The notes: generated by a model from the sequence alone, not told the origin. A stretch of 64,000 nucleotides of DNA from Pseudomonas siliginis (GCF_019145195.1 NZ_JAHSTW010000008.1:186001-250000); one strand, 5' to 3'. Shown: positions 32,831 to 42,322, counted from the first letter of the stretch. Numbers and translations: made by a program.

Positions 32831-33580
32831 TTAGATTACCTTCGCTTCGTTCTTGAGTTTTTCAACCAGTTCAGCCACCGACTTGACCTTGATGCCTGCG
32901 CTGCGTGCAGCCGGCGCTTCAACTTTCAGTGTCTTGTTGGTGGAGGCGGTGGAAACGCCCAAAGCGTCCGGAGTCAGCACTTCGAGAGGCTTCTTCTTGG
33001 CTTTCATGATGTTTGGCAGGGACGCGTAGCGCGGCTCGTTCAAACGCAGGTCGGTGGTGACGATGGCCGGCAGTTTCAGCGAAACGGTCTGCGCGCCGCC
33101 GTCGATTTCGCGAGTCACGGCAACGCTGTCGCCGGAGACTTCGACTTTCGAAGCGAAGGTGCCCTGACCGTAGCCGCTCAGTGCCGCGAGCATCTGGCCG
33201 GTCTGGTTGTTGTCGCTGTCGATCGCCTGTTTGCCAAGGATCACCAGCTGCGGCTGTTCCTTGTCGACAACGGCCCTGAGCAGCTTGGCCACGGCCAGCG
33301 AGGTCAGGTCTTCAGCGGATTCGACGAGGATGGCGCGGTCGGCCCCCAGAGCCAGTGCGGTACGCAGCTGCTCCTGAGCGGTGGTCGGGCCGATCGAGAC
33401 GACGACGATTTCAGTCGCAACGCCCTTCTCTTTCAGGCGTACGGCTTCTTCCACGGCGATTTCGCAGAACGGGTTCATCGACATCTTGACGTTGGCGAGG
33501 TCGACGCCGGAATTGTCCGCCTTGACGCGGACCTTGACGTTGTAATCCACAACGCGTTTGACAGCTACAAGAACCTTCAT
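32831..33580 (-). CDS. etfB: Electron transfer flavoprotein beta subunit
   Basis: The 249-residue protein carries the ETF-beta signature (VTREIDGGAQTVSLKLPAIVTTDLRLNEPRY in two parts) and the adenosine-binding segment SIGPTTAQEQLRTALALGAD. It binds AMP and pairs with EtfA. It is the promoter-proximal gene of etfBA, transcribed away from etfQO, with about 550 bp between them. Confidence 0.97.
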   Translation of the reverse strand: MKVLVAVKRVVDYNVKVRVKADNSGVDLANVKMSMNPFCEIAVEEAVRLKEKGVATEIVVVSIGPTTAQEQLRTALALGADRAILVESAEDLTSLAVAKLLRAVVDKEQPQLVILGKQAIDSDNNQTGQMLAALSGYGQGTFASKVEVSGDSVAVTREIDGGAQTVSLKLPAIVTTDLRLNEPRYASLPNIMKAKKKPLEVLTPDALGVSTASTNKTLKVEAPAARSAGIKVKSVAELVEKLKNEAKVI

Positions 33581-34130
33581 GGATTCCTCGTTACTCTCCG
33601 GTGAAAAGAAAGTCGCCTAGGCGAACCTGGCGGATGATGCTCATCGGGCGACAAGGGCACCTCTAAAAACGCCGGCTTGAATGTGAGGTGATTCACTTCG
33701 CGAAGAGCGGTGACCGTTCGTCAGGGGTGACTGCCGGGTCATTCATTCTCACGCTGTGTAAACTGCGCGCCGGACTTGCGCTGCGCATCACCGTCTACTG
33801 CCTGTGCCCTGTCTTTAGAGGTGCTCTTGAAACCGCCAGTCTGCCTACGGCGAGCGCAAAACCGCCCGTATCTTGACCGGAACGCCCATTCTGGTCAATA
33901 CGCCAAAATGCCCTGTCATAAGCCGCGCTTCTTTGATTTATCAGGGCTGGAGGCGATTCAAACAAACGTTTGTATTGGACGCTAGGAGTGGTGTAGATAT
34001 AATGCGCCGCCTAGAGAGAAAGGTGGATTCGCCAATATTCCCTTTGACGTTAACGTAAAGGCAATACGGATGCGAGATCAAACCTCCATATTAGAAAAAA
34101 AACTGTTGAGCCTTGAGTAGGAGATAGCCT
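33581..34130. other. etfB-etfQO divergent intergenic region
   Basis: This 550-bp gap contains the etfQO promoter (33959-34003) and an 11-bp perfect inverted repeat GCACCTCTAAA (33657-33667) / TTTAGAGGTGC (33814-33824) enclosing 146 bp. I see no ORF with a ribosome site. Confidence 0.6.
33959..34003 (+). promoter_or_regulatory. etfQO promoter with PsrA-type operator
   Basis: CAAAC-AAAC-GTTTG at 33959-33972 matches the PsrA consensus (G/C)AAAC-N2-4-GTTT(G/C). Immediately downstream is TTGGAC (33975-33980), a 17-base spacer and TATAAT (33998-34003), a near-ideal sigma-70 promoter. PsrA is the fatty-acid-responsive TetR regulator of pseudomonads, which fits a gene feeding beta-oxidation electrons to ubiquinone. 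Confidence 0.75.
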
Positions 34131-35795
34131 GTGGAACGCGAATACATGGAATTCGACGTCGTCATCGTCGGTGCCGGCCCCGCTGGTCTGTCCGCCGCCT
34201 GCCGCTTGAAGCAGAAGGCCGCTGACGCCGGTAAGGAAATCAGCGTCTGCGTGGTCGAAAAAGGCTCCGAAGTCGGCGCACACATCCTCTCCGGTGCGGT
34301 GTTCGAACCCCGCGCCCTGAACGAACTGTTCCCGGACTGGAAAGAGCTCGGCGCGCCGCTGAACACGCCAGTCACGCGCGATGACATTTTCGTGCTGAAA
34401 AACGCCGACAGTGCGCAGAAGATTCCTGACTTCTTTGTGCCCAAGACCATGCACAACGAAGGCAACTACATCATTTCCCTGGGCAATCTGTGCCGCTGGC
34501 TGGCTCAGCAGGCCGAGAACCTGGGTGTGGAAATCTATCCGGGCTTCGCCGCTCAAGAAGCGCTGATCGATGAAAACGGCGTAGTGCGCGGGATCATCAC
34601 CGGTGATCTGGGCGTCGACCGTGAAGGCAACCCGAAAGAAGGCCTGTACACCCCAGGCATGGAACTGCGTGGCAAATACACGCTGTTCGCTGAAGGCTGC
34701 CGTGGCCACATCGGCAAGCAACTGATCAAGCGCTACAACCTCGACAGCGATGCCGACGTTCAGCATTACGGCATCGGCCTGAAAGAAATCTGGGAAATCG
34801 ACCCGGCCAAGCATCAGCCAGGCCTGGTGGTGCACACCGCCGGCTGGCCGCTGGACATCATGGGCACCGAGAACACCGGCGGCTCGTTCCTCTATCACCT
34901 GGAAAACAATCAGGTGGTGGTCGGTCTGATCGTCGACCTGTCCTACAGCAACACTTACCTGTCGCCGTTCGATGAGTTCCAGCGCCTCAAGCATCACCCG
35001 GTGCTCAAGCAATATCTGGAAGGCGGCAAGCGCGTCAGCTACGGCGCCCGCGCCATCGCCAAGGGCGGCCTGAACTCGCTGCCGAAAATGGTCTTCAAGG
35101 GCGGCGCGCTGATCGGTTGCGACCTCGGCACCCTGAACTTCGCCAAGATCAAAGGCAGCCACACAGCGATGAAGTCCGGCATGCTCGCGGCGGAATCGGT
35201 GGCAGATGCGCTGTTCGCCGAGCAGGATTGCGCCGTCGAACTGACCACTTACGTCGACGCGTTCAAGAACAGCTGGCTGCACGAAGAACTGTTCGCCAGC
35301 CGTAACTTCGGCCCGGCGATTCACAAGTACGGCGCGATCATCGGCGGTGGTTTCAACTGGCTGGACCAGAACATCTTCGGCGGCAAACTGCCGTTCACCC
35401 TGCGCGACACCAAGCCGGATTACGCCTGCCTCAAGCTCGCGGCCGACTGCAAGAAGATCGATTACCCGAAACCTGACGGCAAACTGAGTTTCGACAAACT
35501 CAGCTCGGTGTTCATCTCCGGTACCAACCACGAAGAAGAGCAGCCGTGCCACTTGAAGCTGACCGATCCGAGCATCCCGATCAGCAAAAACCTGCCGCTG
35601 TACGACGAACCGGCGCAGCGCTACTGCCCGGCCGGCGTATACGAAGTGATCACCAAGGAAGACGGCGAGAAGCGCTTCCAGATCAACGCCCAGAACTGCG
35701 TGCACTGCAAGACCTGTGACATCAAGGACCCTGCGCAGAACATCACTTGGGTCGCGCCGGAAGGCGCCGGCGGCCCGACTTACCCGAACATGTAA
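34131..35795 (+). CDS. Electron transfer flavoprotein-ubiquinone oxidoreductase
   Basis: The 554-residue membrane-associated enzyme passes electrons from ETF to ubiquinone. The FAD-binding loop GAGPAG is near the N-terminus, and the C-terminal 4Fe-4S cluster ligands are Cys499, Cys523, Cys526 and Cys529 (YCPAG and NCVHCKTCD). A GTG start at 34131 is preferred because AGGAG lies 7 bases upstream; the ATG at 34146 has no such site. It has its own promoter with a PsrA-type box. Confidence 0.96.
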   Translation: MEREYMEFDVVIVGAGPAGLSAACRLKQKAADAGKEISVCVVEKGSEVGAHILSGAVFEPRALNELFPDWKELGAPLNTPVTRDDIFVLKNADSAQKIPDFFVPKTMHNEGNYIISLGNLCRWLAQQAENLGVEIYPGFAAQEALIDENGVVRGIITGDLGVDREGNPKEGLYTPGMELRGKYTLFAEGCRGHIGKQLIKRYNLDSDADVQHYGIGLKEIWEIDPAKHQPGLVVHTAGWPLDIMGTENTGGSFLYHLENNQVVVGLIVDLSYSNTYLSPFDEFQRLKHHPVLKQYLEGGKRVSYGARAIAKGGLNSLPKMVFKGGALIGCDLGTLNFAKIKGSHTAMKSGMLAAESVADALFAEQDCAVELTTYVDAFKNSWLHEELFASRNFGPAIHKYGAIIGGGFNWLDQNIFGGKLPFTLRDTKPDYACLKLAADCKKIDYPKPDGKLSFDKLSSVFISGTNHEEEQPCHLKLTDPSIPISKNLPLYDEPAQRYCPAGVYEVITKEDGEKRFQINAQNCVHCKTCDIKDPAQNITWVAPEGAGGPTYPNM

Positions 35796-35814
35796 GTCGA
35801 AACGCTGAACAACA

Positions 35815-35837
35815 AGGCTCCCGACATGGGGGCCTTT
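35815..35837 (+). terminator. Intrinsic terminator after etfQO
   Basis: AGGCTCCC and GGGGGCCT pair across GACAT and are followed by five T, about 20 bases after the stop. Confidence 0.88.
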
Positions 35838-35873
35838 TTGTTGCCCAAAATTCCCCTGACACCACAAAACAAC

Positions 35874-35962
35874 TGTGGGAGCGAGCCTGCTCGCGAAAGC
35901 GGTGTGTCATATAAAGATGATGTCGACTGATACACCGCCTTCGCGAGCAGGCTCGCTCCCAC
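35874..35962. repeat. REP pair, long-spacer type
   Basis: TGTGGGAGCGAGCCTGCTCGCGAAAGC and its inverted copy are separated by about 38 bases that carry GTGTCA and GACTGATACAC, so the spacer is itself partly palindromic. Confidence 0.92.
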
Positions 35963-35978
35963 TGGGGATATCGGCGGA

Positions 35979-36869
35979 TCAGGCAGCGCGCTCATCCCCA
36001 GGACTGCGCTCGAAGTAACGCTTGTATTCGCGACTGAACTGCGACGTGCTCTGATACCCCACCCGATGCGCCACCTGCGCCACGCCCAGCCCCTCCGCCA
36101 CCAGCAGCGTCTGCGCCTTCAACAAACGTAAACGCTTCAGATACTGGACCGGCGACAACAACGTGCTGCGCTTGAAATGCTCATGAAACGTCGACACGCT
36201 CATGTTCGCGCAACCGGCCAGTGTCTCGACATTCAGCGGCTCGGTGTAATGCGCATGCAGATGGCTGATCGACGCCGCCACCCGGGCGAATTGCCCTTGT
36301 TGCTCGACCAACGCCCGCAACACATCCGCTTGCGGCCCGCGCAGCGCGACGAACAATAACTCGCGAACCCGTGCCGGGCCGAGAATCTGGCATTCCAGCG
36401 GATCGTGCAGACAGCTGAGCAGCCGTTCGACACAACCGCGCATGCCATCGTCGAGCACCACCGAGGTCATCGACTCCGGCGTCTGCGCCGGAATATGCCG
36501 ACCCGGCGCCAGCCCCATGGCCAGCACCAGTTCGCCGAGCAGGACACGATCGATCGCCACCGACACACCGAGCAATGGCGCATCGGGCAAGGCAAAGGTT
36601 TCACATTCGAACGGCACCGGCAGCGCCTGGATCAGGTAATGCCCGGCGCCGTACTCCATGGTTCGTGGGCCGAGGAACGCCAGTTTGCTGCCCTGCGCGA
36701 TGATCATCAGGCTCGGCTCGTAAATGTGCGGGCCACGGGCGACGTCGCAACTGGCGCGCAGGATCTGCACACCGGGCAGGCCGGTCTGGCTGTAGCCATC
36801 GCGCAGCGCCAGCGGTTCGATCAACGAAACCAGCCGGGCATTGGCATCAAGATGACGGGTCAACTGCAT
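35979..36869 (-). CDS. AraC family transcriptional regulator
   Basis: The protein is 296 residues from ATG 36869; an in-frame GTG at 36893 is less likely. The N-terminal half is an AraC-type N domain (VQILRASCDVARGPHIYEPSL, then AGHYLIQALPVPFECET), and the C-terminal 100 residues hold two helix-turn-helix motifs (LNVETLAGCANMSVSTFHEHFK and VAQVAHRVGYQSTSQFSREYKR). This is the subfamily that is usually divergent from an oxidoreductase it controls; here the alcohol dehydrogenase gene is divergent, 190 bases away. Confidence 0.9.
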   Translation of the reverse strand: MQLTRHLDANARLVSLIEPLALRDGYSQTGLPGVQILRASCDVARGPHIYEPSLMIIAQGSKLAFLGPRTMEYGAGHYLIQALPVPFECETFALPDAPLLGVSVAIDRVLLGELVLAMGLAPGRHIPAQTPESMTSVVLDDGMRGCVERLLSCLHDPLECQILGPARVRELLFVALRGPQADVLRALVEQQGQFARVAASISHLHAHYTEPLNVETLAGCANMSVSTFHEHFKRSTLLSPVQYLKRLRLLKAQTLLVAEGLGVAQVAHRVGYQSTSQFSREYKRYFERSPGDERAA

Positions 36870-37059
36870 CGAATAAGTCTTCGTAAAATTCACGGAAAAG
36901 GGGATGAAAACATCATCGCAGATCCGCTGACCAATGCGATCGCCGAAACCCGCATGCCGGAGGATTAGGCATGAGACCCGGAGAAATCGTCATGGCCGCA
37001 CCCGCCTCTGGCGGCCAGAATTCACCGCCTCACTTGTCACTGTTTTTGCGAGGTCACCC

Positions 37060-38112
37060 ATGTACACCGCCATCGGCTATGCCGCCCAATCGGCCACCAC
37101 CCCCCTCGCCCCGATGAAATTCGAACGCCGCAGCCCGCGCGCCGACGACGTGGCGATCGAAATTCTCTACTGCGGCGTCTGCCATTCCGACATCCATCAG
37201 GCACGCAACGAATGGGGCATCGCCGTTTATCCGCTGATGCCTGGCCATGAGATCGTCGGAAAAGTCACCGCAGTCGGTGCGAATGTCACCCGTCACAAGG
37301 TAGGCGATCTGGTTGGCGTAGGCTGCATGGTCGATTCCTGCCGCAGCTGCGAAGCGTGCCAGGCGAACCTCGAGCAATATTGCCTCGAAGGCCCGACCAT
37401 GACCTACGCCACCCCGGACCGGGTCGATGGCAGCAACACCATGGGCGGTTACTCCGACAGCATCGTGGTCAGCGAACACTTCGTTGTGCGCATCCCCGAG
37501 AAACTCGCTCTGGCCAGCGCCGCACCGATTCTCTGCGCCGGCATCACCACTTACTCGCCGCTCAAGCACTACGGCGTCAAGGCCGGTGACAAGGTCGGCA
37601 TTCTCGGCATGGGCGGCCTCGGCCACATGGGCATCAAGTTCGCCAAGGCCATGGGCGCCGAAGTGACACTGTTCACCCGTTCGGCGAGCAAGGCTGAAGA
37701 AGGTCGCCGTCAGGGCGCTGATCACGTCATCGTCTCCACCGATGCCGAGCAGATGAAGGCCGCGGCCGGCTACTTCGACTTCCTGCTCGATACCATTCCG
37801 GTGCAACACGATTTGAACCCGTACCTCGACACCCTGCGTTTCGACGGTGTGCACATTCTGGTCGGCCTGATCGAGCCGGTGAACCCGCCCGTGCACGCCG
37901 GCAAACTGGTGATGAGCCGTCGCGTACTGGCCGGCTCCCTGATCGGCGGTATCGCCGAGACCCAGGAAGTGCTGGATTTCTGCGCCGAGCACAACATCAC
38001 CTGCGACATCGAAATGCTCGACATCCGCAATATCAATGAAGCCTATGCGCGGATGATTGCCGGTGATGTGAAGTACCGCTTCGTCATCGACATGGCGACG
38101 CTGAAGGCCTAA
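37060..38112 (+). CDS. Zinc-dependent NAD(P)-dependent alcohol/aldehyde dehydrogenase (YahK/CAD-like)
   Basis: The 350-residue protein starts at ATG 37060 after GAGG. Catalytic zinc ligands Cys38, His63 and Cys159, with His/Ser next to Cys41, and structural zinc ligands Cys94, Cys97, Cys100 and Cys108 are present. GMGGLG at 183-188 is the nucleotide loop. It belongs to the cinnamyl-alcohol-dehydrogenase-like branch that reduces a range of aldehydes with NADPH. It is probably controlled by the divergent AraC protein. Its closeness to the dgo operon may be accidental. Confidence 0.92.
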   Translation: MYTAIGYAAQSATTPLAPMKFERRSPRADDVAIEILYCGVCHSDIHQARNEWGIAVYPLMPGHEIVGKVTAVGANVTRHKVGDLVGVGCMVDSCRSCEACQANLEQYCLEGPTMTYATPDRVDGSNTMGGYSDSIVVSEHFVVRIPEKLALASAAPILCAGITTYSPLKHYGVKAGDKVGILGMGGLGHMGIKFAKAMGAEVTLFTRSASKAEEGRRQGADHVIVSTDAEQMKAAAGYFDFLLDTIPVQHDLNPYLDTLRFDGVHILVGLIEPVNPPVHAGKLVMSRRVLAGSLIGGIAETQEVLDFCAEHNITCDIEMLDIRNINEAYARMIAGDVKYRFVIDMATLKA

Positions 38113-38121
38113 ACCTTAGGG

Positions 38122-38925
38122 CTATACCTTCAAACCAAGCTCCGCCGACAGCCGGGTTGTGACCCCTTTGAGCAGGGGGATCAACTCGGCCATTTTTTCC
38201 AGCGGCATGTACGGCACGGTGCTGGCGATACTGATCGCCGCGACTATGCCCTTGCTCGCATCACGAATTGGCGCCGCCACACAGCGGATCGACGGTTCGT
38301 TGTCTTCCAGATCGAACGCGTAGCCACCGGCAACGTATTCGCCCATGCGCTGCTCCAGCTGCTCCCACGATTGCTGCGGATGCTGCGGCCAGAACTGACT
38401 TTTGCCACCCGCCGGCAGGCTGATGTCGTACAGCCGCCGCCAGTCCTGCGGCGAATCATCGAGCATCAAGGCCTTGCCGATCCCGGTGCGTACCAGCGGC
38501 ATGCGATGGCCAACCCGCGAGCGCATTTCCGGCCCGTTGCGCCCTGGATTCTTCAGCAGGTACAGCACTTCGTCGCCTTCCCTGATCCCCAAATGCACCG
38601 TGTCGCCGGTCAGCGCCGAGAGCTCGTCCAGATACGGCCCGGCCAGGGTCACCAGTGGCAACTCTTCGCGGGCCTGGAAGCCCAGTTCGATCAGTTTCGG
38701 CCCGAGCAGATAACCGATTTGCGGCACCACGCGCAGATAACGCTCGTCGACCAGACAGCTGGCCAGACGATGGGTAGTGCTGCGCGTGGTGCCGATCAGC
38801 CGGGCGATCTCCTTGAGATCGCGCGCGCCACTGGCCACTGCCTGCACCACACCGAGGCCGCGCAGCAGCGTCTGGGTGCCGGTGGGCGCGGCGTCCTTGG
38901 TTTTTTCCGGGGCGTCTTCCTGCAT
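38122..38925 (-). CDS. IclR family transcriptional regulator of the dgo operon
   Basis: The 267-residue protein starts at ATG 38925 after AAAGG. An N-terminal winged helix (about 20-80, with DLKEIARLIGTTRSTTHRLASCL) precedes the IclR effector domain (VHLGIREGDEVLYLLK, RTGIGKALMLDD, IRCVAAPIRDASKGIVAAISI). It lies 61 bases after the MFS gene on the same strand, at the end of the galactonate operon, so it is the natural candidate regulator of that operon. IclR dimers favour 15-bp palindromes, and one such site (TCCCA-N5-TGGGA) precedes dgoK. Confidence 0.88.
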   Translation of the reverse strand: MQEDAPEKTKDAAPTGTQTLLRGLGVVQAVASGARDLKEIARLIGTTRSTTHRLASCLVDERYLRVVPQIGYLLGPKLIELGFQAREELPLVTLAGPYLDELSALTGDTVHLGIREGDEVLYLLKNPGRNGPEMRSRVGHRMPLVRTGIGKALMLDDSPQDWRRLYDISLPAGGKSQFWPQHPQQSWEQLEQRMGEYVAGGYAFDLEDNEPSIRCVAAPIRDASKGIVAAISIASTVPYMPLEKMAELIPLLKGVTTRLSAELGLKV

Positions 38926-38986
38926 ATCCAGCCTTTTACCGTTGAGCGAAGGAACGGGCGGCATTATGGTCGCCCGACGCTGAGCA

Positions 38987-40297
38987 CTACAACTCGATAC
39001 GCTCGACCTTGCCCACCAGCAGCACGTAGGACAAGGCACCGACCAGTGCGAGCACGGCGATGTAGGTAATCGCCGGCGCGAACGAATCGCCGCTGGCGAG
39101 GAAGCCGATCACGATCGGCGTAGCGATCGCCGAAAGATTGCCGATGAAGTTGAACACGCCACCGGTCAGACCGAGCAACCGCGCCGGTGCCAGTGTTGAC
39201 ACCAGCGACCAGGTGATCGACGCCAGCCCGTTGCCAAAAAATGCCAGGGCGAGGAAGGCAATCACCAGCGGCGTCGACTCGACAAAGTTGGCACCGATGA
39301 TCGAAGTCGAAATCAGCAGCCCGCCAATGATCGGCAACTTGCGCGCGAAGCCCACGGTGTAGCCACGACGGATCAGGAAGTCGGAAAAGAATCCCGAGCA
39401 CAGAACACCGACGAACGCAGCGAGAAACGGCAGCGATGCAAGCAGGCCGGACTTGATGAAGTCCATGCCGCGATATTTCACCAGATAGGTCGGAAACCAG
39501 GTGAGGAAAAACCACAGCGTCGAGTTCAGGCAGAACTGGCCGAGGTAGATACCCCACAACTTGCGTTTGCTGAGGACGACACCCAGATCGGTCCAGCTGA
39601 ATTTGGCTTTGACCTTGGCCGCCTCGGCCTGGATATCCACCAGCCCGCCGCCTTCGCGGATCAGGTCGATTTCCGCCTGATTGGTGCCTTTGAAATCGCG
39701 CGGCTCGCGATACACCGCGTACCAGATCAGCGCCCACAGAATGCCCACCGCGCCGGTGGCGACGAACACCATGTGCCAGCCGAATGCATGTTGCAGCCAC
39801 GCCAGCACCGGGGTCAGGAAAGCCAGACCGACAAACTGCCCGGAGGTGTAGAAACCGATCGCCGTGGCGCGTTCACGCTCGGGAAACCAGGTCGTAACCA
39901 CGCGGCTGTTGATCGGATAGGCCGGCGCCTCCAGCGCACCGACGGCCATGCGCAGCACGAACAGCGCGATGAAGCTGCTGACGAAACCGAGCATCACCGT
40001 GGCCACCGACCACAGCAGCAGCGCGACGCTGTAAAGGATGCGCGGCGGCACGCGATCGACCAGCCAGCCGCCGGGGATCTGCATGGCAGCGTAAGTCCAG
40101 CCGAACGCGGAGAAGATCAGACCGACATGAACCGGATCGATGCCCAGCTCACTGGTCAGCGCCGGCGCGGCAATCGACAGGTTGCTGCGGTCGAGGTAGT
40201 TGATGACCACGGTGATGAACAGCAACACCATGATGAAAAATCGCTTGCGGCTAGGCGTGAGTAAAGACGCCTGCCCGGAGAGGGTATGCGTTTGCAT
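38987..40297 (-). CDS. MFS transporter, galactonate:H+ symporter type (DgoT-like)
   Basis: The 436-residue protein has about twelve membrane helices and the anion:cation symporter (ACS) signature of DgoT/GudP transporters: VVINYLDRSNLSIAAPAL in helix 1 and GGWLVDRVPPR in the loop between helices 2 and 3. ACS members import sugar acids with protons; with dgoD, dgoA and dgoK upstream on the same strand, D-galactonate is the likely substrate. AGAGG is 8 bases before the ATG. A REP pair separates it from dgoD. Confidence 0.9.
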   Translation of the reverse strand: MQTHTLSGQASLLTPSRKRFFIMVLLFITVVINYLDRSNLSIAAPALTSELGIDPVHVGLIFSAFGWTYAAMQIPGGWLVDRVPPRILYSVALLLWSVATVMLGFVSSFIALFVLRMAVGALEAPAYPINSRVVTTWFPERERATAIGFYTSGQFVGLAFLTPVLAWLQHAFGWHMVFVATGAVGILWALIWYAVYREPRDFKGTNQAEIDLIREGGGLVDIQAEAAKVKAKFSWTDLGVVLSKRKLWGIYLGQFCLNSTLWFFLTWFPTYLVKYRGMDFIKSGLLASLPFLAAFVGVLCSGFFSDFLIRRGYTVGFARKLPIIGGLLISTSIIGANFVESTPLVIAFLALAFFGNGLASITWSLVSTLAPARLLGLTGGVFNFIGNLSAIATPIVIGFLASGDSFAPAITYIAVLALVGALSYVLLVGKVERIEL

Positions 40298-40364
40298 GAG
40301 AGATGCCTCTTTTTATGTTTGTTGAGGTCATGACGCAGATCTCCTCTCCCTGGAGATCAAAAAC

Positions 40365-40470
40365 TGTGGGAGCGACGGTCCGACGATTCGACCTGCTCGC
40401 GAAAGTGCCGGGTCAGTCACATCGATGGCGGATGTGACATTGCATTCGCGAGCAGGCTCGCTCCCACAGG
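40365..40470. repeat. REP pair, long-spacer type, with one aberrant arm
   Basis: The right arm is canonical. The left arm reads GTGGGAGCGA, then about 16 unrelated bases, then CCTGCTCGCGAAAG, so the palindrome centre has been replaced. It sits between dgoD and the MFS gene. Confidence 0.88.
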
Positions 40471-40491
40471 GATCAGCGCTGAATCAGGAGA

Positions 40492-41640
40492 TCACCACTC
40501 GGCAAAGCTGCCATCGGCATGACGCCAGATCGGGTTGCGCCAGCGATGGCCGACGGCGGCACGCTCGATCACGTACTCCTCGTTGATCTCGATGCCCAGC
40601 CCCGGGCCGTTCGGAATCTTCACGAAGCCTTGGTCGTAGTCGAACACGCGCGGATCCTTCACATAGTCGAGCAAGTCGTTGCTCTCGTTGTAATGGATGC
40701 CCAGGCTCTGCTCCTGGATAAACGCGTTGTAACAAGCCGCGTCGAGTTGCAAACAGGCAGCCAGGGCGATCGGTCCCAGCGGGCAATGCAGCGCCAACGC
40801 GACGTCGTAGGCTTCGGCCATGTTGGCGATCTTGCGGGTTTCGGTGATGCCGCCAGCGTGAGAGGCATCCGGCTGGATAATGTCGACGTAGCCTTCGCTC
40901 AACACCCGTTTAAAGTCCCAGCGCGAGAACAGCCGCTCGCCGAGGGCAATCGGCGTACTGGTCAGCGGCGCCAGTTCTTTCAGCGCTTCGTAGTTTTCGC
41001 TGAGCACCGGTTCTTCGATGAACATCAGTTTGTACGGGTCGAGCTCCTTCATCAGTACCTTGGCCATCGGCTTGTGCACGCGGCCGTGGAAGTCGACGCC
41101 GATACCGACGTTCGGCCCGACCGCATCACGCACGGCGGCAACGTTGGCCAAGGCGAGGTCGACTTTCTCGAAGGTGTCGAGGAACTGCAGTTCTTCAGTG
41201 CCGTTCATTTTCACCGCCGTGAAACCACGGCTCACTGCTTCTTTCGCTGCACGCGCGGTGTCGGCCGGACGGTCGCCGCCGATCCACGAATAGACACGAA
41301 TCTTGTCGCGCACCTGGCCACCGAGCAGATCGCTGACCGACACGCCGAGGGCCTTGCCCTTGATGTCCCAAAGCGCTTGGTCGATACCGGCCAGCGCGCT
41401 CATGTGAATCGCGCCGCCACGGTAGAAGCCACCGCGATAGAGCACGGTCCAGATGTCTTCGATATTGCGTGGGTCTTTGCCGATCAGGTAGTCGGACAAT
41501 TCTTCCACCGCAGCAGCTACGGTATGCGCGCGCCCTTCGACCACAGGCTCGCCCCAACCGGTCACGCCCTCGTCGGTTTCGACCTTGAGGAAGCACCAGC
41601 GCGGCGGAACGATGAAGGTCGTGAGTTTGGTGATTTTCAT
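40492..41640 (-). CDS. dgoD: D-galactonate dehydratase
   Basis: The 382-residue enolase-superfamily enzyme has the metal and catalytic residues expected for DgoD: Asp183, His185, Glu209, Glu235 and His285, at the same positions as I recall for the E. coli enzyme. It dehydrates D-galactonate to 2-dehydro-3-deoxygalactonate. It is the third gene of the dgoK-dgoA-dgoD group; 61 bases separate it from dgoA. Confidence 0.95.
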   Translation of the reverse strand: MKITKLTTFIVPPRWCFLKVETDEGVTGWGEPVVEGRAHTVAAAVEELSDYLIGKDPRNIEDIWTVLYRGGFYRGGAIHMSALAGIDQALWDIKGKALGVSVSDLLGGQVRDKIRVYSWIGGDRPADTARAAKEAVSRGFTAVKMNGTEELQFLDTFEKVDLALANVAAVRDAVGPNVGIGVDFHGRVHKPMAKVLMKELDPYKLMFIEEPVLSENYEALKELAPLTSTPIALGERLFSRWDFKRVLSEGYVDIIQPDASHAGGITETRKIANMAEAYDVALALHCPLGPIALAACLQLDAACYNAFIQEQSLGIHYNESNDLLDYVKDPRVFDYDQGFVKIPNGPGLGIEINEEYVIERAAVGHRWRNPIWRHADGSFAEW

Positions 41641-41701
41641 CTCTGCTCTCTTTGGTAAATGCAGCTTTTATTAGATGCAGCGCACACAGCGCCAAAAAAT
41701 C

Positions 41702-42322
41702 TCAACGCAGGGCTTTCCAGGCAGCCACGTAGGCCTTGGCATTGACCGCCACCTGCTCGGGCGTCATGCCCGGTTTGAACAGGCCGGAACCGAGACCGAA
41801 ACCTTTCACACCGGCGTCGATAAAGGCCTGCATGTTGTCCGGCGTAATGCCGCCGACCGGCGCCAGCACCGTGCCGGCTGGCAACACCGCGAGCCAGGCC
41901 TTGACGACCGCCGGGTTCATTTGCTCGGCCGGAAACAGCTTGAGAATGTCCGCACCCTCAGCCAGTGCGGCGAAGGCTTCGGTCGGCGTGGCCACACCCG
42001 GCGACAGGAACAGCCCCGCCGCTTTCGCCGCGCGCAACACCTTGGCATCGCTGTGCGGCATGACGATAACTTGTCCGCCAGCAGCTTTGACCTGCTCGAC
42101 CTGCTCGGGGCTGAGCACCGTGCCAGCACCGATCAGGCAATCGTCGGGCAGCGCGTCACGCAGGATGCGGATACTTTCGTACGGCGATGGGGAATTGAGC
42201 GGTACTTCGATGACGCGAAATCCGGCTGAATACAGGACTTCTCCGACAGCCGCCGCTTCCTGCGGTTGCAGGCCACGCAGAATCGCGATCAGACCGTTTT
42301 GTGCCAGTGCTTGCTTGAGCAT
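41702..42322 (-). CDS. dgoA: 2-dehydro-3-deoxy-6-phosphogalactonate aldolase
   Basis: The 206-residue class I aldolase of the KDPG/KDPGal family carries the Schiff-base lysine Lys128 in LKLFPAE and the phosphate-binding region GGITPDNM. It splits 2-dehydro-3-deoxy-6-phosphogalactonate into pyruvate and glyceraldehyde-3-phosphate. The neighbouring dgoK and dgoD decide for the galactonate rather than the gluconate isomer. It starts 19 bases after dgoK. Confidence 0.94.
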   Translation of the reverse strand: MLKQALAQNGLIAILRGLQPQEAAAVGEVLYSAGFRVIEVPLNSPSPYESIRILRDALPDDCLIGAGTVLSPEQVEQVKAAGGQVIVMPHSDAKVLRAAKAAGLFLSPGVATPTEAFAALAEGADILKLFPAEQMNPAVVKAWLAVLPAGTVLAPVGGITPDNMQAFIDAGVKGFGLGSGLFKPGMTPEQVAVNAKAYVAAWKALR

